From positions 1 to 8,428 of the forward strand of contig JBGPIT010000226.1 in the NCBI GenBank assembly GCA_041485125.1: a stretch of 8,428 bases of DNA, given 5' to 3'. The position numbers were made by a program, and so were the translations under genes. The stretch is from JBGPIT01 sp041485125. Its GTDB lineage: Bacteria > Desulfobacterota > Binatia > UTPRO1. This document shows, one piece after another, positions 1 through 5,949 of the stretch; positions within the stretch are counted from its first letter, which is position 1; the number at the start of each line of letters is the position of its first letter. The notes below the pieces were generated by a model, which was not told the DNA's origin, ran no database searches, and saw nothing but the letters and a program-made list of their open reading frames with translations.

Positions 1-1
1 C

Positions 2-307
2 GGCAACCTCGTCGACAATGCCCTCAAGTTCGGCACGGACGTCGAGATCGCGGTCGAGCCCGACGCGGGTACGCGCGTCGCAATCGTCGTCCACGACCGT
101 GGTCCCGGCATTCCGCGGGGCGAGCTCACGGCGGTGCTCCAGCCGTTCTACCGAGTGGAAGGATCGCGGAGCCGCGCGACCGGCGGCACCGGACTCGGGC
201 TCGCGATCGCCCACCAGCTGGCGCTCGCGCTGCGCGGGACGTTGACGTTGACGAACCGCGAGGGTGGCGGGCTCGAGGCGCGCGTGTCGCTGCCAACGGA
301 CGCCTAG
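2..307 (+). CDS. Sensor histidine kinase, C-terminal ATPase part (5' truncated by window)
   Basis: The last 101 residues of a two-component sensor kinase, cut off at its 5' end by the window. The fragment is the HATPase_c catalytic domain, which binds ATP and phosphorylates the conserved histidine of the dimerisation domain; that domain and the sensor part lie outside the window. Visible boxes in order: N box (GNLVDNALK, residues 1-9), G1 box (DRGPGIP, 32-38), F box (FYR, 49-51) and G2 box (GTGLGLAI, 62-69). The reading frame ends at TAG (305-307), a few residues after the last beta strand, so the C terminus is normal and there is no fused receiver domain. The gene converges on the peroxiredoxin gene with only 26 bases between the stops, and I see no hairpin terminator there. 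The order of the boxes makes the family certain; the signal sensed cannot be told. Confidence 0.93.
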   Translation, partial: GNLVDNALKFGTDVEIAVEPDAGTRVAIVVHDRGPGIPRGELTAVLQPFYRVEGSRSRATGGTGLGLAIAHQLALALRGTLTLTNREGGGLEARVSLPTDA

Positions 308-333
308 CAGACAGTCGATCCGTCGCGTCTTCT

Positions 334-864
334 TTATTCGCTCGATCCGCGCAACGGCTTCGCCGCGAGATCATCGAGAACGTCCTGGGCGTGCGTCGCC
401 GGCGCGACTTGCGGGTAGGCTTTGACGACCTTGCCGTCGGGTCCGACCAGATAGGAAATGCGGCGCGCAACCGGCTGACTCGCGTCGGAGGCCGCGGCGA
501 CGGCGATCGCGAGCGTGCGATCCCGGTCAGAGAGCAAGCGGAACGGGAATCCCTCCGCGCGGACGAAGCTCGCGTTGTCGGACGGCGTGTCGAAGGAAAC
601 GCCGAGGATCTCGACACCCTGGGCCTGGAACGCGGCGGCCTGGTCGCGGAGGCCCTGCCCTTCCGCCGTGCAGCCGGGTGTCATCGCCTTCGGGTAGAAC
701 CAGAGCAGGTACGGTTTCCCCGCCATCGCCTGCGAGCTCACCTTCGCGCCGGTGTGGTCCGTGAGCTCCCACGCGGGGAACGGCGCGCCGGCCTGCAGTA
801 TCTCGCCCGCGTGCGCGGCCGAGACGAGTAGTGTGATCGAAAGCACCACGAGCATCGACCGCAT
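334..864 (-). CDS. Secreted PrxQ/Bcp-type peroxiredoxin, single cysteine
   Basis: A 176-residue thiol peroxidase of the PrxQ/Bcp (AhpC-TSA) family, which reduces hydrogen peroxide and organic hydroperoxides. Residues 1-19 form a signal peptide (short Arg-containing start, hydrophobic core, AHA before Gly20), so the enzyme should act in the periplasm, whereas many Bcp proteins are cytoplasmic. The active-site motif PxxxTxxC is P58, T62 and C65 in WFYPKAMTPGC. GFPFRLLSDRDR (105-116) and ISYLVGPDGKVVKAY (136-150) match the family core. The resolving cysteine that many PrxQ proteins carry five residues after the first is absent; C65 is the only cysteine, so it must work as a 1-Cys enzyme recycled by an external thiol. 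The start is fixed by an AGGGAGGT Shine-Dalgarno sequence six bases upstream. It lies 56 bases downstream of the site-2-protease homologue on the same strand, so a three-gene transcript is possible but not shown. Confidence 0.93.
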   Translation of the reverse strand: MRSMLVVLSITLLVSAAHAGEILQAGAPFPAWELTDHTGAKVSSQAMAGKPYLLWFYPKAMTPGCTAEGQGLRDQAAAFQAQGVEILGVSFDTPSDNASFVRAEGFPFRLLSDRDRTLAIAVAAASDASQPVARRISYLVGPDGKVVKAYPQVAPATHAQDVLDDLAAKPLRGSSE

Positions 865-870
865 GCGTGA

Positions 871-878
871 ACCTCCCT
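871..878 (-). promoter_or_regulatory. Shine-Dalgarno site of the peroxiredoxin gene
   Basis: On the minus strand AGGGAGGT lies six bases before the ATG at 864. It is a near-perfect ribosome-binding site, stronger than that of any other gene in the window, and it settles the peroxiredoxin start. It also means translation of this gene does not depend on coupling to the upstream site-2-protease homologue. Confidence 0.8.
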
Positions 879-920
879 CAAGACACTCTACGCGTTCTCG
901 CCATGGAGTCCCCGTGTCAG

Positions 921-1979
921 TCAGCGGTCGCGCACCTGGCGCGATATGTCGTTGTACAAAACGAATACCATCAGCGCGAGGAGCAAGAACATCCCGATCT
1001 GCTCCGCCCGCTCGCGGGCGCGTCGCGATGGAGGCCGGCCTCGCACGACCTCGAATCCGAGATAGAGCAGATGACCCCCGTTGAGGGTCGGTATCGGTAG
1101 AAGGTTGAGAACGCCGAGATTGATACTGATCAACGCGACGAAAGACAGCATGAAATCGAGCGCAACGCTGGTGCGGTCCGAAAAGTCAGCGTAGGACGTC
1201 CCCAGAACCTCGGCGTCGCCGCCACGCAGCGCATTGCCTACCGCGCCGTAGGTCACGGCGATACTCTCACCCGTCGCCGCAAGCGCGGCATGGATCGCCG
1301 CCGAAACCCCGACCTGCCGCATCGGGTTCGCTCGCTGGATGCCGAGGACACGCAGCGGCTTCCAGCGACTCGCCCCGTCAATCGGGCGTGGCCGCGTCAC
1401 CTGGGCGTGAAAGGAACTGCCGGCGCGCTCGAACGCAAGGTCGACGCTCTCGCCTTCCGCCCGGCGCATGGCATCTGAAGCCGCCGCCCAGGTCGGGGTC
1501 TCCGTCGAGCCCACCGCGGTCACGATGTCGTCGGCGCGGAGTCCGGCGGCAGCCGCTGGCGAGCCGTCGAGCACCTCGGCGATAGATGCCGGAGCCGCAT
1601 CGACGGGGACGCCGTACGCGGCAAACGTGAGCGCGAAGCAAGCGAAGCCGAGCAGGACGGTCGCGAGCGGCCCCGCCGAGACGATCACGGCCCGCTTCCA
1701 GACCGGCTGGTCCGCAAACGCGACGTACGATGCTCGCTGTCGCCAACGGTACTCTTCATTGTCGCCGGCGAAGTTGACGGATCCTCCGAGGGGGATGGCG
1801 CGCAGCTCGAAAGAGGTATGGCGCAACGTGAAGGTCGACAGCAGCGGGCCGACCCCTATGGTGCACGTGACCACGCGGCATCCGAGCAGCTGAGCCGCGA
1901 GGAGATGGCCCGCGTTGTAGCTGACGAGGCACAGGGCAAGGACCAGGAGCGCGGTCGCTATTGACGACAGTTCGTCCAT
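921..1979 (-). CDS. RseP-like site-2 protease homologue (M50, PDZ) lacking catalytic residues
   Basis: A 352-residue polytopic membrane protein of the RseP/S2P (M50) family. Active members cut transmembrane anti-sigma factors or signal-peptide remnants in the membrane using a zinc bound by HExxH plus a distant LDGG aspartate. Seen here: TM1 (about 8-32) with YNAGH (21-25) where HExxH should be; the GxG loop (IGVG, 41-44); IPLGG (62-66); TM2 (97-122) with SAGPLAT, in which the usual GPxxN asparagine is Thr; a PDZ-like segment (about 130-215, with SPAAAAGLRADDIVTAVG); TM3 (274-296) and NLLPIPTLNGGHLLY (292-306), in which the zinc-ligand Asp is N300; and TM4 (329-343). The first His, the Glu and the Asp are all replaced, leaving only H25, so proteolysis is very unlikely although the frame is intact. 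I chose the ATG at 1979 because it begins the family's TM1 and overlaps the upstream stop as TGATG; an open frame reaches to 2294, but that part is antisense to nothing and simply overlaps the TIR-NACHT gene. The length is shorter than RseP (about 450), consistent with one PDZ domain instead of two. Confidence 0.92.
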   Translation of the reverse strand: MDELSSIATALLVLALCLVSYNAGHLLAAQLLGCRVVTCTIGVGPLLSTFTLRHTSFELRAIPLGGSVNFAGDNEEYRWRQRASYVAFADQPVWKRAVIVSAGPLATVLLGFACFALTFAAYGVPVDAAPASIAEVLDGSPAAAAGLRADDIVTAVGSTETPTWAAASDAMRRAEGESVDLAFERAGSSFHAQVTRPRPIDGASRWKPLRVLGIQRANPMRQVGVSAAIHAALAATGESIAVTYGAVGNALRGGDAEVLGTSYADFSDRTSVALDFMLSFVALISINLGVLNLLPIPTLNGGHLLYLGFEVVRGRPPSRRARERAEQIGMFLLLALMVFVLYNDISRQVRDR

Positions 1980-1981
1980 CA
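1977..1981 (-). other. TGATG stop/start overlap coupling two genes
   Basis: Read on the minus strand, the TGA that ends the TIR-NACHT gene (1979-1981) and the ATG that opens the site-2-protease homologue (1977-1979) share one base. Only a weak GGGCGG-like ribosome site precedes this ATG, so reinitiation by ribosomes finishing the TIR-NACHT gene is the likely way it is translated. This implies one transcript and linked expression of the two proteins. Confidence 0.85.
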
Positions 1982-4555
1982 GCGATCGCCGCCCGCGTCG
2001 CGACCACGTGGAGCGACCCCGGTGCGGAGCAGCGATCGCAGCCAGGCGAGCAGCGCGCGAAATCGGTTGAACAGGCCGCGCCCCGTCGCTGTGGGAATCG
2101 GGATGCGAAGCCGGCGACAGGTGCGTGCCGCATGCAGGCGGACGCCCTGGGGTTGGTCGGCGTCGAGAAGTAGCGTTTCGAGCAGGCAGATGACCAAGGA
2201 GCGTAGCTCGGGCCTCGCGCTGTAAACCTTCGCGAGCACGTCGAGCGCGTTCTGCCGCGCGGCGAGGTCCGCTCCGAAACGAGCGCGCGCGCATAGGGCA
2301 TCGACTCCACCGGTCGAGATCGCCGTCGGATCGATGATCGCCGCCACGAGCGGGTCGCCCACTTGCTCGAGCATCTCGTCTTCCGACAGGAACGAGACGG
2401 TGTCGGCGGCGCTTTCCACGACGTCCAGCGCCTCGCTGACGAAACGCACGCGCGGATCGGCCTCGTCATACCCCCGATCATCTGTCAGCGTACTCAGAAT
2501 GCTCGCGAGCTCGTCGCGAATGAGCGCGAGAGCACCCTGTGCAGGCAGAACGCGATTGATAGCCACGAGCCCGGGCAGCGCATCGTTGCGGAGTGCCGCG
2601 AGCCTCCGACCGAATCGATGCGCGTGCCACCGGAGCAAGAGCGGCAGCCCGCCGGCGAGGTACGCGAAGGCGCTGCATATGACGAGGAGCCGGGCCCACG
2701 GCCGCCGCGCTTGCACCAGCGCGACGATCAAGACCGGAAGCGCGAGCACCCACGCGATCGCGAGCGCGGCGAGGAGTCGCGCCATCCGTAGCGCGACGTG
2801 ACGAACCTCGAAGGTAAACCCGCTCACGCGATCTTCCAGGAAGCGTTTGGCGAGCTCGGGCTCGTCGACGTTTGCGACGACGTACGCGTAAAGCAGTGGA
2901 TTCCCGGCGAGTCGCGCCAGCAGCACGTGAAGCTGCTGGCGCTCGAGCAGGCCGGCCATGATCACGAGCGGCTCATGCCAGAGCTCACCGCGAATGTACT
3001 CGTCGAGCTCGTCCATCCGGCGCGTCATCTCGCGTGCGAGAAAGTATTGCTGAAACGAGTGGTGATCGAAGCGACAGCGACCTTCGACGCGCGTCACCAG
3101 ACCGGATTCGAAGATGACGCTCACCACATCACTCGGACGGACCAGCGGGACTTGCCCTGCCCCGTGGACGGCCGCCGCGGTCACGTCGGCGACGTCGAAG
3201 AAGACAGCGCTGTTGCCGGTGGCGTACGCTAGCGCCCCGAGGCTTGCGGCAACCGTCTCGCGTTCGGCTTCGCCGATCGTCTGGAGCCGATCCTGGACGA
3301 TGTAGTCGAGCAGTTGCCCGCGGGTGCGTAACCCGAGTCCCAGTCCATCGCCTCTCGATTGGGCATCGCGGCACCAGCGGATGACGTAGTCCAGGTGCTG
3401 GGCCGTCGCGAGGAACAGGCGCAGCTTCTGGTCGAGCGTGTGCAGGAGGTCGCGTGCTTCCGCCCTGCTCATGCTCAGATTCGCAGCGAGCTCGCTCACC
3501 ATCTGATCGGGGTCGAGCGGAAGAATCTCGACCGCGACGAAACCTTCGTGCTCGAGCTGTTGCAGCTCGTCGTGCAGGCCGTACGAGCGCGACGTGACGA
3601 CCACTGCGACCCGGCTACCGTTGCGCCGCACCGCGAGCGACTGGACGAAATGGATGATCTCTAGCAGCACGGGGCGCCGGTCGGACCGCGGAAGCTCGTT
3701 GAGCCCGTCGAGCAACAACATCAGCTCGAACCGCGCCAGCACGCGGTCGAGGGCGCCAAGGGGCTCGCCGCTGAGGCCCAGGCGTTCGACGACGTAGTCG
3801 GCGAGCCGGTGGTGCGTCCCTTGCAGCAGACCGAGCTCCAGATGGACGGGAAGCGACTGCAGGTCGCCTTTCGGGTCCTCCGCCCCTCCGAGCGCGTCCC
3901 GCAGCGCCGCCGCGCGTCGGCGAAGCAGCTTGCGCAGGAACACGCTCTTCCCGCTTCCCGGCGCGCCATGGACGAGAACGTGTCGGTGTTGCGCGAGGAC
4001 ATCCGACAGTGGGACGCGTCGCGCGCCGAGCTTGACCTCGACGTCCAGTCGCATCCGGCGAAGCTCGTGATCGTCGCCACGCGCCCCGCCGTGGGCGTCG
4101 AGATACGCTCGAAGGCTGTCCTCAAGCGGATGGTAGCGCAGGCCGATCGTCGCGCACACGCTCTCGATCAGCACGTCCGGATCCGCGTGGTAGATGATCG
4201 CTTGTAGGCTCGCCAGCGGATGAGTGCCGAGCCTCCCGATCACGATCGGGCAGATCAGGAACGATGGGTCGAGCTCGCGCCGCTGCTGCGCGAGCTCGAT
4301 CTCGCGAGCGACCCATTTCGACTGCAGCGCTGCGGCGGACAGGACAACGACGAAGTGCGTGCACTCCCGGGAGACTGCGACGACGATCTGTCGCTCCCAC
4401 TCGTCTCCGGCCGCGATGCTCTCAGGTGCGATCCAACATTTGGCGCCCGCGTGCTCGAGTCCCGCCTTCAGCACGAGAGCTGTTTCACGGTCCCGCGTGT
4501 CCGCCGTCGCGTGGGATATGAAGACCCGGGGCATTTCCAAGGCCGGGCGGATCAA
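1979..4555 (-). CDS. TIR-NACHT NTPase with C-terminal membrane helices
   Basis: An 858-residue STAND-type protein, numbered here from the TTG start. Residues 9-107 are a TIR domain: VFISHATAD (11-19), the GDEWERQI helix (50-57) and SKWVAREIE (79-87), whose E85 sits where the catalytic glutamate of NAD-cleaving TIR domains lies. A NACHT domain follows: Walker A GAPGSGKS (197-204), Walker B LLLDGLNEL (280-288), TSR sensor (321-323), and a C-terminal FDHHSFQQYFLA (496-507) like the conserved F-H-FQE-F-A helix of NACHT proteins. Two hydrophobic segments (about 591-614 and 621-641) predict a membrane hairpin, followed by a helical tail of about 215 residues without recognisable LRR, WD40 or TPR repeats. 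In the family, NACHT oligomerisation on a trigger activates the N-terminal effector; here that would be TIR NAD hydrolysis or signalling, placed at the inner membrane. The TTG at 4553-4555 is preferred because AAAGGAG lies eight bases before it; the ATG at 4532-4534 (851 residues) lacks a ribosome site. Open frame extends upstream to 4894, but that part is low-complexity and not TIR-like. The substrate and trigger are unknown. Confidence 0.93.
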   Translation of the reverse strand: MIRPALEMPRVFISHATADTRDRETALVLKAGLEHAGAKCWIAPESIAAGDEWERQIVVAVSRECTHFVVVLSAAALQSKWVAREIELAQQRRELDPSFLICPIVIGRLGTHPLASLQAIIYHADPDVLIESVCATIGLRYHPLEDSLRAYLDAHGGARGDDHELRRMRLDVEVKLGARRVPLSDVLAQHRHVLVHGAPGSGKSVFLRKLLRRRAAALRDALGGAEDPKGDLQSLPVHLELGLLQGTHHRLADYVVERLGLSGEPLGALDRVLARFELMLLLDGLNELPRSDRRPVLLEIIHFVQSLAVRRNGSRVAVVVTSRSYGLHDELQQLEHEGFVAVEILPLDPDQMVSELAANLSMSRAEARDLLHTLDQKLRLFLATAQHLDYVIRWCRDAQSRGDGLGLGLRTRGQLLDYIVQDRLQTIGEAERETVAASLGALAYATGNSAVFFDVADVTAAAVHGAGQVPLVRPSDVVSVIFESGLVTRVEGRCRFDHHSFQQYFLAREMTRRMDELDEYIRGELWHEPLVIMAGLLERQQLHVLLARLAGNPLLYAYVVANVDEPELAKRFLEDRVSGFTFEVRHVALRMARLLAALAIAWVLALPVLIVALVQARRPWARLLVICSAFAYLAGGLPLLLRWHAHRFGRRLAALRNDALPGLVAINRVLPAQGALALIRDELASILSTLTDDRGYDEADPRVRFVSEALDVVESAADTVSFLSEDEMLEQVGDPLVAAIIDPTAISTGGVDALCARARFGADLAARQNALDVLAKVYSARPELRSLVICLLETLLLDADQPQGVRLHAARTCRRLRIPIPTATGRGLFNRFRALLAWLRSLLRTGVAPRGRDAGGDR

Positions 4556-4563
4556 CGCGTAGG

Positions 4564-4570
4564 CTCCTTT
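4564..4570 (-). promoter_or_regulatory. Shine-Dalgarno site favouring a TTG start for the TIR-NACHT gene
   Basis: On the minus strand AAAGGAG is followed after eight bases by the in-frame TTG at 4553-4555. The next in-frame ATG (4532-4534) is 29 bases away from this site and has only TTGGAA in front of it. The site therefore argues for the TTG, giving an N terminus seven residues longer than the ATG choice. Confidence 0.6.
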
Positions 4571-4620
4571 TGTCGCGCGAGATGGCTTCGATATGGTCGT
4601 GCGCCAAGCCAGCGGCCTCG

Positions 4621-4648
4621 CATATGGCGGCCGGACCGGGCGCGTCAA
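4621..4648 (-). promoter_or_regulatory. Possible sigma70-like promoter for the TIR-NACHT operon
   Basis: On the minus strand TTGACG (4643-4648, five of six bases of the -35 consensus) is followed after 16 bases by CATATG (4621-4626), a poor -10 match (three of six). It would place the transcript start about 55-60 bases before the TTG start codon. The position is sensible but the -10 is weak, so this is only a candidate. Confidence 0.22.
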
Positions 4649-4748
4649 GCGCGCGAAGCGATCGCGTCGAAGGGCGGCGATTCTGTCCTCCGTTGAGCAG
4701 TGAGCAACTGTATCGTCCCCACCGGAATTGCCGTGATGAGGGGTGGAC

Positions 4749-5084
4749 ATGATGAGCAAGAGCGAATGGAAACGGTGTGACGCGGTGGTGCGGGTCGCGG
4801 CGGGGTGGCGCTGTGCTTGGGCGGGAAAGAAGGAAAGCTGACGTGCGATAGCTGCGGTTACGTCATCCGGACGGCCGTTCGTGACGCCTACCACCTCCCA
4901 CCCGTGGAATTTCGTGCGAGTTCGTGCGGAGCGTCACCGCGCGGAGCGGCAGTAGCTCATTCCTAGTCCCGGGGTCGTGCCCGTGCTCACCGATCTCTCC
5001 TGGAACCAAAAGAGCCTCCTCGTGACGACGGCGGACACTGACAGCGATTTGCGAGTCGATGAATCCGGCGAGATCTTCGGGTAG
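4749..5084 (+). pseudogene. Possible frameshifted remnant of a small zinc-ribbon gene
   Basis: Three consecutive plus-strand open stretches look like one broken reading frame. The first starts with ATGATG at 4749 behind a GAGGGGTG ribosome-site-like sequence and runs 30 codons (MMSKSEWKRCDAV... to TGA at 4841). It contains C10 and C22. The second, in another frame (4781-4966), contains KLTCDSCGYVIRTAVRDAYH, whose CxxCGY is typical of a zinc-ribbon knuckle. The third returns to the first frame (4956-5084) and reads SWNQKSLLVTTADTD, ending at TAG. A shift near 4815-4835 would join the C22 region to the CDSC knuckle as a four-cysteine ribbon. I do not recognise the family, and chance open frames in GC-rich DNA are a real alternative. 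If intact as separate units, the first stretch would encode a 30-residue peptide. Confidence 0.22.
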
Positions 5085-5096
5085 GGTGCGACGGCG

Positions 5097-5879
5097 ATGA
5101 GGAGCGATCCGTCGATGATGCCTGGGTGGCAGTTGCGCGCGCGCGCGCGCCTCGGCGCCGTCACGGCGCTCGCCGGCGTCCTCTGCCTCTCCGCCACGAC
5201 GTGGGCCGCGACCGACGCTCAGAAATGCGAGCGCGCGATGCTGGTGGCGGCTGCAAAGTACTCGTCGTGCATGTTTCGCCTGCGCGCGGTCGCAGCAACG
5301 GCGGGGACGACGGCTGAGTACACCAAGTGCGAGGACGCCTTCGGCAAGAAGCTGGTTGCGGCCGGTCAAAAGTACGGACCGGCGTGCCCGAAGAACATCT
5401 GGACGGGTCGGTCTCAGCGATTCATCGATCAGGGCGACGGAACGGTGCGCGACGAGGCGACCGGCCTGCAATGGGAGAAGAAGCGAAACCTCGACGAGAA
5501 GCTCAACCCCGACGATCCGCACGACGCCGACAACGTCTACACCTGGACGACGAAACCCAGGGGCACGGCCGAGGATGGCACCGCGTTCACGACCTTCCTC
5601 GCGGCGCTGAACGCTGGGGAGTGCTTCGCGAAGCACTGTGACTGGCGGCTGCCCTCGCTCCCGGAGCTACGCACCATTCTGATGTCTCCCATGCCGTGCA
5701 GCCTCAATCCCTGCCTCGACCCGATCTTCGGGCCGACGGCTCCGTCCATCTACTGGTCGGGGTCGGAGAGTGCGTACCATACCGTTCGTGCCTGGTACGT
5801 GTTCTTCATCAGCGGCTACGTGACCACCGCGGCGAAAGTCAGCCCGCACCACGTCCGCGCCGTGAGGGGCGGCCGTTAG
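5097..5879 (+). CDS. Secreted DUF1566 (Lcl C-terminal domain) protein with Cys-rich N-terminal segment
   Basis: A 260-residue exported protein. Residues 1-37 are a signal peptide (Arg-rich n-region, hydrophobic AVTALAGVLCL core, likely cut after TWA). Residues 40-98 form a helical segment with C44, C58, C78 and C97, spaced as in the short cysteine-bearing repeats common in secreted proteins of deltaproteobacterial and Binatota-type genomes; these probably form disulphides. Residues 107-259 are a DUF1566/Lcl_C domain: RFIDQGDGTVRDEATGLQW (108-126), CDWRLPSLPELRTIL (181-195), YWSGSES (219-225), AWYVFF (232-237) and the closing VRAVRGG (253-259). Proteins with this domain are extracellular or surface-attached; their function is poorly known and I assign none. 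C176/C181 and C201/C206 could form further disulphides. ATG codons at 5115 and 5118 are alternative starts, with GAGGAG at 5099-5104 as their ribosome site; AGGG at 5084-5087 could serve the ATG at 5097. The gene is divergent from the TIR-NACHT gene and precedes the MBOAT gene by 70 bases. Confidence 0.88.
   Translation: MRSDPSMMPGWQLRARARLGAVTALAGVLCLSATTWAATDAQKCERAMLVAAAKYSSCMFRLRAVAATAGTTAEYTKCEDAFGKKLVAAGQKYGPACPKNIWTGRSQRFIDQGDGTVRDEATGLQWEKKRNLDEKLNPDDPHDADNVYTWTTKPRGTAEDGTAFTTFLAALNAGECFAKHCDWRLPSLPELRTILMSPMPCSLNPCLDPIFGPTAPSIYWSGSESAYHTVRAWYVFFISGYVTTAAKVSPHHVRAVRGGR
5135..5150 (+). repeat. (GC)8 dinucleotide run inside the signal peptide
   Basis: Eight uninterrupted GC units lie within the DUF1566 gene, encoding Arg-Ala-Arg-Ala-Arg in the positively charged start of the signal peptide. 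Alternating GC of this length is prone to slipped-strand mispairing; gain or loss of one unit would shift the frame near the start of the gene. The protein sense is good in the present phase. It may simply be a chance product of high GC content. Confidence 0.8.
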
Positions 5880-5884
5880 GTGGT

Positions 5885-5909
5885 CCGCGAAACGCGGCGG
5901 GCCGCCGCG
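5885..5909 (+). other. GC-rich double hairpin between DUF1566 and MBOAT genes
   Basis: Six bases after the DUF1566 stop, CCGCG-AAA-CGCGG (5885-5897) can form a five-pair hairpin, and the overlapping segment CGCGGCG...CGCCGCG (5893-5909) can form a seven-pair hairpin with a three-base loop. The two share bases, so they are mutually exclusive. No T-run follows, so this is not a classic intrinsic terminator; it may slow polymerase, protect the upstream mRNA end or be without function. Confidence 0.35.
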
Positions 5910-5949
5910 CCGACGGGAAAATGGCGGATGCGTGACGACGTAGGCCCGC

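Larger units (their letters stand above)
4571..5096. other. Intergenic region between divergent TIR-NACHT and DUF1566 genes
   Basis: About 525 bases without a convincing intact gene. The part next to the TIR-NACHT start should hold that gene's promoter, and the part next to 5097 that of the DUF1566 gene. The base composition is somewhat less GC-extreme than in the genes, and several short open stretches on the plus strand look like pieces of decayed coding sequence, given as a separate entry. I see no tRNA-like cloverleaf, no CRISPR-type repeats and no inverted repeats typical of an insertion-sequence end. The minus-strand open frames here are probably shadows of GC-rich sequence. Confidence 0.6.

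Noticed and set aside
308..333. Terminator between the converging kinase and peroxiredoxin genes
   Set aside because: The 26-base gap has no inverted repeat followed by a T-run on either strand.
391..831. Plus-strand open frame of 146 codons opposite the peroxiredoxin
   Set aside because: Shadow frame; the minus strand encodes a complete peroxiredoxin with signal peptide and a strong ribosome site.
1980..2294. N-terminal extension of the site-2-protease homologue by 105 residues
   Set aside because: It overlaps the coding end of the TIR-NACHT gene in another frame, is Arg/Ala/Pro-rich, and the family's first membrane helix begins right after the ATG at 1979.
4556..4894. N-terminal extension of the TIR-NACHT frame by 113 residues
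   Set aside because: The extension is open but low-complexity and Arg/Ala/Thr-rich; the TIR fold starts at MPRVFIS and the AAAGGAG ribosome site lies inside the extension.
4863..5636. Minus-strand open frame of 257 codons opposite the DUF1566 gene
   Set aside because: Antisense shadow: no domain motif is visible, and the plus strand carries a signal peptide and the complete DUF1566 pattern.
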